Source: Scatavimonas merdigallinarum (GTDB lineage: Bacteria > Bacillota > Clostridia > Oscillospirales > Acutalibacteraceae). Taken from it: a DNA stretch of 64,000 bases. Where the stretch lies: positions 5,033 through 69,032 of the forward strand of contig DVFW01000014.1 in NCBI GenBank assembly GCA_018713055.1, read 5' to 3'. Below the pieces are notes generated by a model. The model saw only the letters and a program-made list of their open reading frames with translations, was not told the origin of the DNA and did not search any database. Both the position numbers and the translations under genes were made by a program. Shown here piece by piece: positions 50,901-58,574 of this stretch; the stretch's first letter is position 1, and every line of letters begins with the position of its first letter.

Positions 50901-52024
50901 ACGGTATAGAAGCCGTAGTCGTCAATAAAATTCATGAATCCAGAGACAATACCCTGACACTGATCGAAAGCGGGAAAATCAGCTATGTAATTTCCACCTC
51001 CTCCAAAGGGCGTATCCCAACGCGCGACAGCGTAAAAATCCGTCGTAAGACCGTAGAGCGTAATATTCCATGCCTTACCTCCATTGATACCGCCAACGCG
51101 CTTGCCGGCTGTTTGAAGAGCCGGTACACGCCGCACAATACAGAGCTGGTGGATATCAATCATATGAGGAGTGAAAAAATGCAATACGAATTTACAAAAA
51201 TGCATGGCTGCGGCAACGACTATATCTATTTTAATTGCTTTCACCAAAAGATTAACAACCCGGAGGGTTTAAGCGTGCGGCTTTCCGACCGGCGTTACGG
51301 TATAGGCGGCGACGGCGTGATTTTGATTTGCCCGTCAGAGGTTGCGGACGCAAAGATGCGTATGTTTAATTTGGATGGCTCAGAGGGGAAAATGTGCGGT
51401 AACGGTGTGCGCTGCATTGGGAAATATTTGTATGACCATGATATGGTTGACCAGAATAAAGACACGGTGACAATTGAAACGTTAAGTGGAATTAAAACGC
51501 TGAAAGTTTATAAACAGGACGGAGAGGTCAGGCGGCTGCGTGTAGACATGGGAAAAGCGGAGCTTGACCCTGCAAGGATCCCCGTTGCCATGGACCGGAA
51601 AGCGGTGATCAGCGAACCTGTGACGATTGGCGGCAAGGATTATCATATTACCTGTGTGTCCATGGGTAATCCGCACTGTGTGGTTTTTGTGAACAACGTG
51701 GATTCGCTGGATATTGAAAGCATTGGTCCGCAATTTGAATTTGATCCGCTTTTCCCGGAGCGTGTCAATACGGAATTTGTAAAAGTGCTTGACCGCCATA
51801 CCATCCGTATGCGCGTATGGGAACGCGGAAGCGGTGAAACGTGGGCTTGTGGTACCGGCGCGTGCGCCGCGGCTGTGGCGGCTGTGGAAAATGGCTTTTG
51901 CCCCAAAGACGAAGATATTACCATTAAGCTCAAAGGCGGAGATCTGGTGATCCGCTATACAGGTGAAACGGTCTATATGACAGGCGAGGCAGAACGTATT
52001 TTTGAAGGTACCATCGTTTTATAA
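47978..52024 (+). CDS. carB-dapF: Fused carbamoyl-phosphate synthase large subunit and diaminopimelate epimerase
   Basis: 1348 residues in one frame. Residues 1-1063 are a full CarB: first ATP-grasp half ([65 protein letters not shown]), second half ([54 protein letters not shown]) and the MGS-like regulatory end. Residues 1068-1348 are a full Dap[14 protein letters not shown], the first catalytic cysteine in [11 protein letters not shown] and the second in [14 protein letters not shown]. CarB makes carbamoyl phosphate for pyrimidines and arginine; DapF turns LL- into meso-diaminopimelate for the cell wall. At the join, CATATGAGGAGTGAAAAAATGC contains AGGAG seven bases before ATG 51179, so a free 281-residue DapF may also be made. 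A one-base shift there would read TGA (51165), so a recent frameshift or a sequence error is possible. Confidence 0.9.
   Translation: [1348 protein letters not shown]
51167..51181 (+). promoter_or_regulatory. Internal ribosome-binding site and start for dapF
   Basis: AGGAG at 51167-51171, seven bases, then ATG at 51179 in frame with CarB. This is a strong translation start placed exactly where the DapF domain begins, as if the genes were separate until recently. Confidence 0.75.
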
Positions 52025-52069
52025 TCACGAAAGCAAACGGGCGGAAAAATCTGACTGTGCGTTAAGAAA

Positions 52070-52115
52070 AAGGGGCGGCGCAGGGGCGACGACAGAGGTT
52101 GCCCCTTGGCGTTTT
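52070..52115 (+). terminator. Hairpin before pyrG, terminator or attenuator
   Basis: GCCCCTT (52101-52107) can pair with AAGGGGC (52070-52076) or, as an alternative, with the AGGGGC copy at 52082-52087; GGCGTTTTTGTT follows. Two competing left arms are what an attenuator needs. pyrG of Firmicutes is known to be controlled by CTP-dependent attenuation, but no GGGC-type start site and promoter could be placed here. Confidence 0.5.
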
Positions 52116-52138
52116 TGTTAAGGGAAAGGACGAAAAAA

Positions 52139-53752
52139 ATGGCTAAATATATTTTTGTAACGGGCGGCGTTGTTTCTGGCTTGGGCAAAGGCATTACAGC
52201 GGCTTCTCTGGGCAGGCTGCTGAAGGCAAAGGGCTTGAAAATTGCAGCGCAGAAGCTGGATCCGTACATTAATGTGGATCCAGGCACCATGAGCCCTTAC
52301 CAGCATGGAGAGGTCTACGTTACGGAAGATGGTGCGGAAACAGACCTGGACCTGGGGCATTACGAGCGGTTTATCGACGAAAACCTCAATAAATTTTCCA
52401 ATCTTACGACGGGAAAAGTGTATTCTAATGTTTTGGATAAGGAAAGAAAAGGCGAATATTTGGGGCAAACCGTGCAGGTGATCCCGCATATTACCAATGA
52501 AATTAAGAATTTCATTTATAATGTGGGGAAAAAGTCAAACGCGGACGTAGTCATTACGGAGATCGGCGGTACAGTCGGAGATATCGAAAGCCAGCCGTTT
52601 TTAGAGGCGATCCGCCAGGTATCGCTGGAGGTAGGGCCGGACAATTGTATTTTTATACACGTTACGCTTGTGCCATATTTAAAAAGCTCCGGCGAGCATA
52701 AGTCGAAACCCACGCAGCACAGTGTAAAAGAACTGCGTTCACTTGGAATTAATCCGGATATTATTGTGCTGCGCTGCGACGAACCGATTGACGAAGGCAT
52801 TTTCAAAAAAATTGCGTTGTTCTGCAATGTAAAACCGGACTGCGTGATCGAAAATATTACGCTTCCCGTGTTGTATCAGGCACCCCTGATGCTGGAAAAA
52901 AACCATTTTTCCGATATTGTATGCAGGGAACTACATCTGGAATGTAAGGAAGGTGATATGCGCGAATGGCTGGAAATGCTCAAACGCATAGAGTCCAGAA
53001 ACAAGGATGTAAGAATTGCGCTTGTAGGTAAGTATGTGCAGTTGCACGACGCCTACCTTTCTGTTGCAGAGGCGTTACACCATGCGGGTTATGAAAACGC
53101 CGCGCATGTGCATATAGTATGGGTGGACGCAGAGCTTGTGACAGAATATACCGTAGAAGAACTTTTAGGCGATTGCCACGGGATATTGGTTCCCGGAGGC
53201 TTTGGCGACAGAGGGATTGAAGGAAAGATCACGGCTGCAAGGTACGCAAGGGAAAATAACGTGCCATATCTTGGCATCTGCCTTGGCATGCAGACGGCTG
53301 TCATAGAATTTGCAAGAAACGTATTGGGGCTGGAAGATGCAAACTCCGGGGAATTTGCACCCAATTCGGAGAACAGGGTAATCGACCTTATGCCCGACCA
53401 GCTGGGCGTTGTTTCCAAAGGCGGCACCATGCGCCTGGGCGCGTATCCCTGCAAGATCAAAGAGAAAACCAATATGGCGCGCGCGTATGGAAAAAGCGAA
53501 ATTGCCGAACGGCACCGCCACCGTTATGAATTTAATAACGAATACAGGGAAGCGTATGAGAAAAACGGTATGGTTGTTACCGGTACTTCCCCGAACGGGA
53601 TGCTGGTGGAGGCAGTGGAAATTCCGGCCAACCGCTTTTATGTGGGTGTACAGTACCACCCCGAATTCAAAAGCCGTCCACAGGCGGCGCATCCGCTCTT
53701 CCGCGATTTTGTCAAGGCGTCTTTAGAGCATAAAAAAATAACAGAAAAATAA
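52139..53752 (+). CDS. pyrG: CTP synthase
   Basis: 537 residues from ATG 52139 behind AGGGAAAGGA; the frame is open further up. N-terminal amidoligase domain: KYIFVTGGVVSGLGKGITAASLGRLLK, QKLDPYINVDPGTMSPYQHGEVYVTEDGAETDLDLGHYERF, EIGGTVGDIESQPFLEAIRQ. C-terminal glutaminase: GILVPGGFGDRGIEGKI, the nucleophile in YLGICLGMQTAVIEFARN and the final VGVQYHPEFKSRP. It aminates UTP to CTP, the last step of the pathway begun by CarAB upstream. Confidence 0.98.
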   Translation: MAKYIFVTGGVVSGLGKGITAASLGRLLKAKGLKIAAQKLDPYINVDPGTMSPYQHGEVYVTEDGAETDLDLGHYERFIDENLNKFSNLTTGKVYSNVLDKERKGEYLGQTVQVIPHITNEIKNFIYNVGKKSNADVVITEIGGTVGDIESQPFLEAIRQVSLEVGPDNCIFIHVTLVPYLKSSGEHKSKPTQHSVKELRSLGINPDIIVLRCDEPIDEGIFKKIALFCNVKPDCVIENITLPVLYQAPLMLEKNHFSDIVCRELHLECKEGDMREWLEMLKRIESRNKDVRIALVGKYVQLHDAYLSVAEALHHAGYENAAHVHIVWVDAELVTEYTVEELLGDCHGILVPGGFGDRGIEGKITAARYARENNVPYLGICLGMQTAVIEFARNVLGLEDANSGEFAPNSENRVIDLMPDQLGVVSKGGTMRLGAYPCKIKEKTNMARAYGKSEIAERHRHRYEFNNEYREAYEKNGMVVTGTSPNGMLVEAVEIPANRFYVGVQYHPEFKSRPQAAHPLFRDFVKASLEHKKITEK

Positions 53753-53786
53753 AGCGTGAAACGCACGTCTGGAAAGGAAAAAGCGT

Positions 53787-54965
53787 ATGAAAATAAACCA
53801 AAATTTTGACCGTATGGTTCCCAGCTACCTTTTTGCAGAGATTGCAAAAAGAGTTGAAGCATTTGCAGCGGCTAACCCCGATAAAAAGCTGATCCGCCTG
53901 GGAATAGGCGATGTAACGCTTCCGCTTGCGCCTGTTGTGGTGGAAGCAATGAAAAAGGGAGCGGAAGATCTTGCCCATAAAGAAACATTTAAAGGGTATC
54001 CAGATTATGAGGGCTACGCTTTTTTACGGGAAGCAGTCGCCGGTTATTATAAAAGCCATGGAGTAGAAGTCGGCGCAGATGAAATTTTTATAAGCGACGG
54101 CGCAAAGAGCGATTGTGGAAATATTGGTGATATTTTTGACACGGACAACACTGTGCTGGTCACAGACCCCGTATACCCTGTGTATGTGGATTCTAACCTG
54201 ATGGCTGGCAGGAAGATTTTATATGCCGATTCTACCTGGGAAAACGGATTTGCAGCTATGCCCGACAAAAATGTAAAGGCAGATATCATTTATCTTTGTT
54301 CGCCAAACAACCCAACGGGTTCGGTCTATACGAAAGAACAGCTGAAAGCATGGGTGGATTATGCGCTTGCAAACGACGCGGTCATATTATTTGACGCGGC
54401 ATATGAAGCGTTTATCACGCAGGATGTACCCGGAAGCATTTTTGCGATAGAAGGTGCAAAAAGCTGCGCCATTGAATTTTGCTCGCTTTCCAAAACGGCT
54501 GGTTTTACCGGAACACGTTGCGGATATACGGTTATTCCCAAGGAGCTTACGCGCTGCGGGAAGAATCTGCACCAGCTGTGGTACCGCCGTCAGGCAACAA
54601 AGTTTAACGGCGTTTCCTGGCCCGTCCAGTGCGCGGCTGCCGCGGTATTTTCTGAAGAAGGACAAAAACAAATACGGGAGAACATTGCCTATTATCAGGA
54701 AAATGCCCGTATTATTGCGGAGGCGCTCGACGAACTGGGGATTGCCTACACAGGGGGAAAGAACTCCCCGTATATCTGGCTGAAATGCCCAAATGAGATG
54801 GGATCTTGGGACTTTTTTGATTATTTGCTTGAGAAGGCGAATGTGGTCGGAACACCGGGTGCGGGCTTTGGAAAAAACGGCGAAGGGTTTTTCCGCCTGA
54901 CTGCTTTTGGCGACAGAGAAAGTACGCTGGAAGCTGTAAAAAGAATTAAAAGCCTGCAGTATTAA
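53787..54965 (+). CDS. dapL: LL-diaminopimelate aminotransferase
   Basis: 392 residues, ATG 53787 behind GGAAAGG. It is a class I/II PLP aminotransferase of the DapL type: MKINQNFDRMVPSYLFAEIAKRV at the start, RLGIGDVTLPLAPVVVEAMKKG, FKGYPDYEGYAFLREAVAGYY, SDGAKSDCGNIGDIF, LCSPNNPTGSVYTKEQL and the PLP lysine in EFCSLSKTAGFTGTRCGYTVIP. DapL makes LL-DAP directly from tetrahydrodipicolinate, and its product is the substrate of DapF, encoded two genes upstream. This route occurs in many Clostridia. Confidence 0.96.
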   Translation: MKINQNFDRMVPSYLFAEIAKRVEAFAAANPDKKLIRLGIGDVTLPLAPVVVEAMKKGAEDLAHKETFKGYPDYEGYAFLREAVAGYYKSHGVEVGADEIFISDGAKSDCGNIGDIFDTDNTVLVTDPVYPVYVDSNLMAGRKILYADSTWENGFAAMPDKNVKADIIYLCSPNNPTGSVYTKEQLKAWVDYALANDAVILFDAAYEAFITQDVPGSIFAIEGAKSCAIEFCSLSKTAGFTGTRCGYTVIPKELTRCGKNLHQLWYRRQATKFNGVSWPVQCAAAAVFSEEGQKQIRENIAYYQENARIIAEALDELGIAYTGGKNSPYIWLKCPNEMGSWDFFDYLLEKANVVGTPGAGFGKNGEGFFRLTAFGDRESTLEAVKRIKSLQY

Positions 54966-55029
54966 TGCACTTGCTTTCTACAAGCTTTATTGCAGCAGAG
55001 GCAAGGTAAGAGGGCAAACAGAAAGAGGA

Positions 55030-55060
55030 AAAGGGCGGGAAAAAATATCCCGCCCTTTGT
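55030..55060 (+). terminator. Hairpin after dapL
   Basis: AAAGGGCGGG and CCCGCCCTTT form a perfect ten-pair stem with a nine-base loop; the following GTTCC is a weak U-tract. It probably ends the pyrimidine/DAP transcript. Confidence 0.75.
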
Positions 55061-55093
55061 TCCATGGGCACATGAAAAGGAAAGAGGGACGTT

Positions 55094-56974
55094 ATGGCTT
55101 TTTTACCTGTAAGCCGGCAAGAACTGATACAAAAAGGCGTAGCGGCGCCCGATTTTGTCTTTGTGACAGGCGATGCATATGTGGATCATCCCAGCTTTGG
55201 CGTCAGCATTTTGTCACGCCTTTTGGAGTATCACGGTTATACGGTGGCCATTTTGCCACAGCCAGATATAAACCAGACAAAAGATTTTACACGCTTTGGC
55301 AGGCCTAAGCTTGGTTTTCTGGTAACGTCGGGAAATATAGACAGTATGGTGTCCCATTATACAGTGGCAAAGAAACGGCGTAGTTATGACGTTTATTCAG
55401 CGGGAGGAAAAACAGGAAAACGCCCCGACCGGGCGGTGCTTGCCTATACGCGCAGGCTTAAGCGGATTTATCCGGACTGCCCTGTCATTATAGGCGGGCT
55501 GGAGGCCTCTCTGCGCCGTTTTGCACATTATGATTATTGGGACGACTGCGTCCGTCCGTCCATTCTGATCGACAGCGGCGCAGATCTGTTGACCTATGGT
55601 ATGGGGGAAAACCAGACGCTTGCAATTGCACAGCATTTGAAAGAAGGTCTGCCGATTGCAGCGTTGCATAATCTTCGGGGTGTTTGTTATGCTGTTCCAA
55701 CAAAGGAGTATGTGCCGGCTTCTGTATGCGAATGCCCTTCATTTGAACGCGTGAGGCAGGACAAGCGCGATTATGCCGTTGCATGCAGAAAGCAGATGGA
55801 GGAGCAGGACGCGGTGCGCGGCCGTGTGGTCATACAGCGTCATGGCAGCAAAATATTGGTACAGAACCCGCCGATGCCTCCACTTACTACACAGGAGCTG
55901 GATCTGGTATACGCTTTGCCGTATATGCGTACATACCACCCCATGTATGAAAAAGAGGGCGGCGTCCCTGGTATTGCAGAAGTGGAATTTTCCATCACCC
56001 ACAATCGCGGTTGCTTTGGCGCATGCAATTTTTGTGCACTTGCGTTTCACCAGGGACGGGCCGTTACCGCCAGAAGCGAACAGTCCGTTCTGGATGAGGC
56101 GGTAAGGCTGACAAAATATCCACACTTTAAGGGCTATATTCACGACGTGGGCGGCCCCACAGCCAATTTCCGGCTGCCGTCGTGTAAAATACAGGAAAAG
56201 GCGGGTCTGTGTAAAAATAAAAAATGCCTGGCGCCGCACCCGTGCAGACAGCTGCAGGCGTCGCATGCAGAATATCTGAATTTGCTGCGTAAACTGCGAA
56301 GCATACCCGGGGTAAAAAAAGTGTTTATCCGTTCGGGCATCCGGTTTGACTATATGATGGCAGACCCGGATCGCCAATTTTTTAGGGAGCTTGTGCAGTA
56401 CCATATCAGCGGCCAGCTGAAAGTGGCGCCGGAGCACTGTTCGAACGCGGTGCTTGATAAAATGGGAAAGCCGCATATTCAAACTTATAAGCGGTTTGCA
56501 AATGAATTTTATAAGCTTACAGGGCAATTGGGGAAAGAACAGTATCTGGTGCCCTATTTCATGTCCTCGCACCCGGGGTCAACGATGAAAGACGCGGTGG
56601 AACTTGCACTTTTTTTGAAGCAGGAGCATATCCACCCTGAACAGGTGCAGGATTTTTACCCAACGCCCGGTACGGTTTCTACCTGTATGTTTTACACCGG
56701 GATGGATCCATATACCCTGCAGCAGGTATATGTGCCGAAAACAGCGCATGAAAAAGCCATGCAGCGCGCTCTGTTGCAGTATTTTCAGCCTAAAAACAGA
56801 GAACTTGTCATAGAAGCGCTGCTTCTGGCCGGCAGGGAGGATTTGATTGGTACAGATAAAAAATGCCTGGTACCGCCCACACCTGCTTACCGCGCGCGGC
56901 TTTTGCAAAAACAGCGGACAGCGCATGGCAGCCGGAAGAATTTGCAAGGAAGAAAGAAAAAACGCCGTGGCTAA
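55094..56974 (+). CDS. YgiQ-family radical SAM protein
   Basis: 626 residues, ATG 55094 behind AGAGGGACG. N-terminal domain FLPVSRQELIQKGVAAPDFVFVTGDAYVDHPSFG is the hallmark of YgiQ (UPF0313). The radical SAM cluster motif is NRGCFGACNFCALAFHQGR (CxxxCxxC, about residues 307-315), followed by VGGPTANF, a second cysteine-rich region (AGLCKNKKCLAPHPCRQL) and PYFMSSHPGSTMKDAVELALFLK. The C-terminus is basic (RKNLQGRKKKRRG). The reaction is unknown. Confidence 0.93.
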   Translation: MAFLPVSRQELIQKGVAAPDFVFVTGDAYVDHPSFGVSILSRLLEYHGYTVAILPQPDINQTKDFTRFGRPKLGFLVTSGNIDSMVSHYTVAKKRRSYDVYSAGGKTGKRPDRAVLAYTRRLKRIYPDCPVIIGGLEASLRRFAHYDYWDDCVRPSILIDSGADLLTYGMGENQTLAIAQHLKEGLPIAALHNLRGVCYAVPTKEYVPASVCECPSFERVRQDKRDYAVACRKQMEEQDAVRGRVVIQRHGSKILVQNPPMPPLTTQELDLVYALPYMRTYHPMYEKEGGVPGIAEVEFSITHNRGCFGACNFCALAFHQGRAVTARSEQSVLDEAVRLTKYPHFKGYIHDVGGPTANFRLPSCKIQEKAGLCKNKKCLAPHPCRQLQASHAEYLNLLRKLRSIPGVKKVFIRSGIRFDYMMADPDRQFFRELVQYHISGQLKVAPEHCSNAVLDKMGKPHIQTYKRFANEFYKLTGQLGKEQYLVPYFMSSHPGSTMKDAVELALFLKQEHIHPEQVQDFYPTPGTVSTCMFYTGMDPYTLQQVYVPKTAHEKAMQRALLQYFQPKNRELVIEALLLAGREDLIGTDKKCLVPPTPAYRARLLQKQRTAHGSRKNLQGRKKKRRG

Positions 56975-57072
56975 GGCCGGGCGCCAGGTCGAAACAGAAG
57001 GCTTATATATGAATATCCACAGGCGCCCCTTATAAAATTTTGAAAACCCGGCTATGGAAAAAGGACTGTGCT

Positions 57073-57975
57073 ATGAAGAAAAAGACAGGAAAAATTGTAT
57101 TGTTATCACTTGCTTTGGCGGCCACGCTGCTTATCTCCTTTGGCGCACCGCTGGGTATACCTACATGGGACGACGTTTTTTCCATTTTTTCACCCGTACC
57201 CGTTATGGAGGAAGACGGGCTGTACGTCCATTTCCTGGATGTGGGTTGTGCAGACAGCGCCTATATTACCTGCAATGGCTACCATGTGCTGATCGACGCG
57301 GGAAACCCCTCTATGCAGGAAACGGCGGCCTATTATTTAAGACAGTGCGGCGTAAAGAAGCTGGATCTTGTTATTGCGTCGCATCCGGATAAAGATCATA
57401 TAGGCGACATGCCGTCGGTTTTACAGCGGCTGCAGGTTTTGCGGTTCTGGATGCCTGATATAGAAGAAGACCTTGTACCGCAGGCAGACTATTATACCGA
57501 TATGCTGGATGCCGTTGACAGGCAGGGTATTGCGATGCAAAACCCAAAGCCGGGGGAAAGCCTGCAGCTTGGCCAGATGCAGTTTACGGTGCTTGCACCT
57601 CTTAAGGCATACGGCAGCTCCAACAACAACTCACTTGTAATAAAACTGACCTATAAAAACAACAGTTTTTTATTTACGGGAGATGCAGAAAAGCAGTCTG
57701 AGCAGGATATTTTGGAAAGCGGCGCGGATGTACACGCAGACGTTTTAAAGGTAGGGCATCACGGCAGTAAAAGCTCCAGCACAAAAACATTTTTACAAGC
57801 CGTTTCACCGCAGTATGCGGTTATCAGCGTAGGTGATAACAGCTATGGGCTTCCAAAGCGCACGGTGATCCGCCGTATGGAAAAGCAAAATATACAGGTG
57901 TACCGAACAGACGTGTACGGTACGATTGTATTTTACAGCGACGGAAACACTGTAACACCGCTTACCGCCGCGTAA
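57073..57975 (+). CDS. Secreted ComEC-like metallo-beta-lactamase-fold hydrolase
   Basis: 300 residues from ATG 57073 behind AAAAGGA; the frame extends to a TTG at 57040 without a ribosome-binding site. An N-terminal signal/anchor (KIVLLSLALAATLLISFGAPLG) is followed by the MBL domain found also as the C-terminal part of ComEC: LYVHFLDVGCADSAYITCNGYHVLIDAG, SHPDKDHIGDMPSVL (metal ligands HxDxDH), FLFTGDAEKQSEQDIL and LKVGHHGSKSSSTKTFL. The family usually reads LDVGQGDS where this has LDVGCADS. Such stand-alone proteins may act as extracellular nucleases or in signalling; the role is unproven. The DUF3006 gene that often accompanies this family follows after 20 bases. Confidence 0.9.
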   Translation: MKKKTGKIVLLSLALAATLLISFGAPLGIPTWDDVFSIFSPVPVMEEDGLYVHFLDVGCADSAYITCNGYHVLIDAGNPSMQETAAYYLRQCGVKKLDLVIASHPDKDHIGDMPSVLQRLQVLRFWMPDIEEDLVPQADYYTDMLDAVDRQGIAMQNPKPGESLQLGQMQFTVLAPLKAYGSSNNNSLVIKLTYKNNSFLFTGDAEKQSEQDILESGADVHADVLKVGHHGSKSSSTKTFLQAVSPQYAVISVGDNSYGLPKRTVIRRMEKQNIQVYRTDVYGTIVFYSDGNTVTPLTAA

Positions 57976-57995
57976 CAGATAAAGGAGAGAATAGA

Positions 57996-58157
57996 ATGAT
58001 CACATTAAAAATTGACCATTTTGATACGCAATATGCCTATTGTACAAATAAAGAAAAAAAGCTTTTTGCAATTGTGCTGGAGGAGTTGCCGCACGAAGCA
58101 AAAAAAGGCGACATATTGTTGATTGATGACAATGGAAAACTGCAAATTCAGCGTTAA
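57996..58157 (+). CDS. Small DUF3006-like protein
   Basis: 53 codons, ATG 57996 behind a strong AAAGGAGAG. It begins MITLKIDHFDTQYAYCTNKE and continues with LEELPHEAKKGDILLIDDNG, which fits the short beta-rich DUF3006 pattern (a bulky start, then ELPxxAKxGDxL). DUF3006 genes commonly lie next to ComEC-like MBL genes, as here. The function is unknown; the protein may be a partner or regulator of the MBL protein. Confidence 0.82.
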   Translation: MITLKIDHFDTQYAYCTNKEKKLFAIVLEELPHEAKKGDILLIDDNGKLQIQR

Positions 58158-58191
58158 TCAGACAAAAAATATTATACGGGCGTTTGCCCTC

Positions 58192-58492
58192 TTGACAAAC
58201 CTGTCTGGCTTTACTATACTGAACATACAGGCAGTGAGAAGAAAAAGTACCTCCAAAGAAACGGTGCAGAGAGGCTGCGGCAGGTGTAAGCAGTTGCGTT
58301 TTTGGGGCGAAATACATCTTTGAGCCGTCCGTTGAACGGGCGTTTTGTCCAAGTAGGCCGGACCGGGTGCGCCCGTTGCAGCGTGAGGGTATAAAAGCAT
58401 TTGTACCCGTGAGGCTGCCGTTGTGAAGCGGCGGTAAATTGAGGTGGTACCACGGAATTTTCCGTCCTCTGTACGGCAGGGGACGGCTTTTT
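58192..58492 (+). promoter_or_regulatory. Promoter and T-box leader of tyrS
   Basis: Promoter TTGACA (58192), 17-base spacer, TATACT (58215). Stem I elements GCAGAGAGG and GGTGTAAGCAG are present. The probable specifier TAC (Tyr) is at 58313-58315 in the context TAC-ATCTTTGAGC. The T-box GAGGTGGTACCACGG is at 58441-58455 and the terminator CCGTCCTCT...AGGGGACGG plus TTTTTT is at 58462-58492. Low Tyr-tRNA charging should allow read-through into tyrS. Confidence 0.95.
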
Positions 58493-58574
58493 TCATATAG
58501 GCTTGCAAAAAACGCCGCTTTCTGCTGGTTTTCATTATTTTTTGCCGTAGCGCACAAAAACAGGAGGAATACAA

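Noticed and set aside
57996..58157. Treating the DUF3006-like frame as non-coding leader of tyrS
   Set aside because: It has a strong ribosome-binding site, a family-like sequence and the expected MBL neighbour, and the tyrS promoter starts only after its stop codon.
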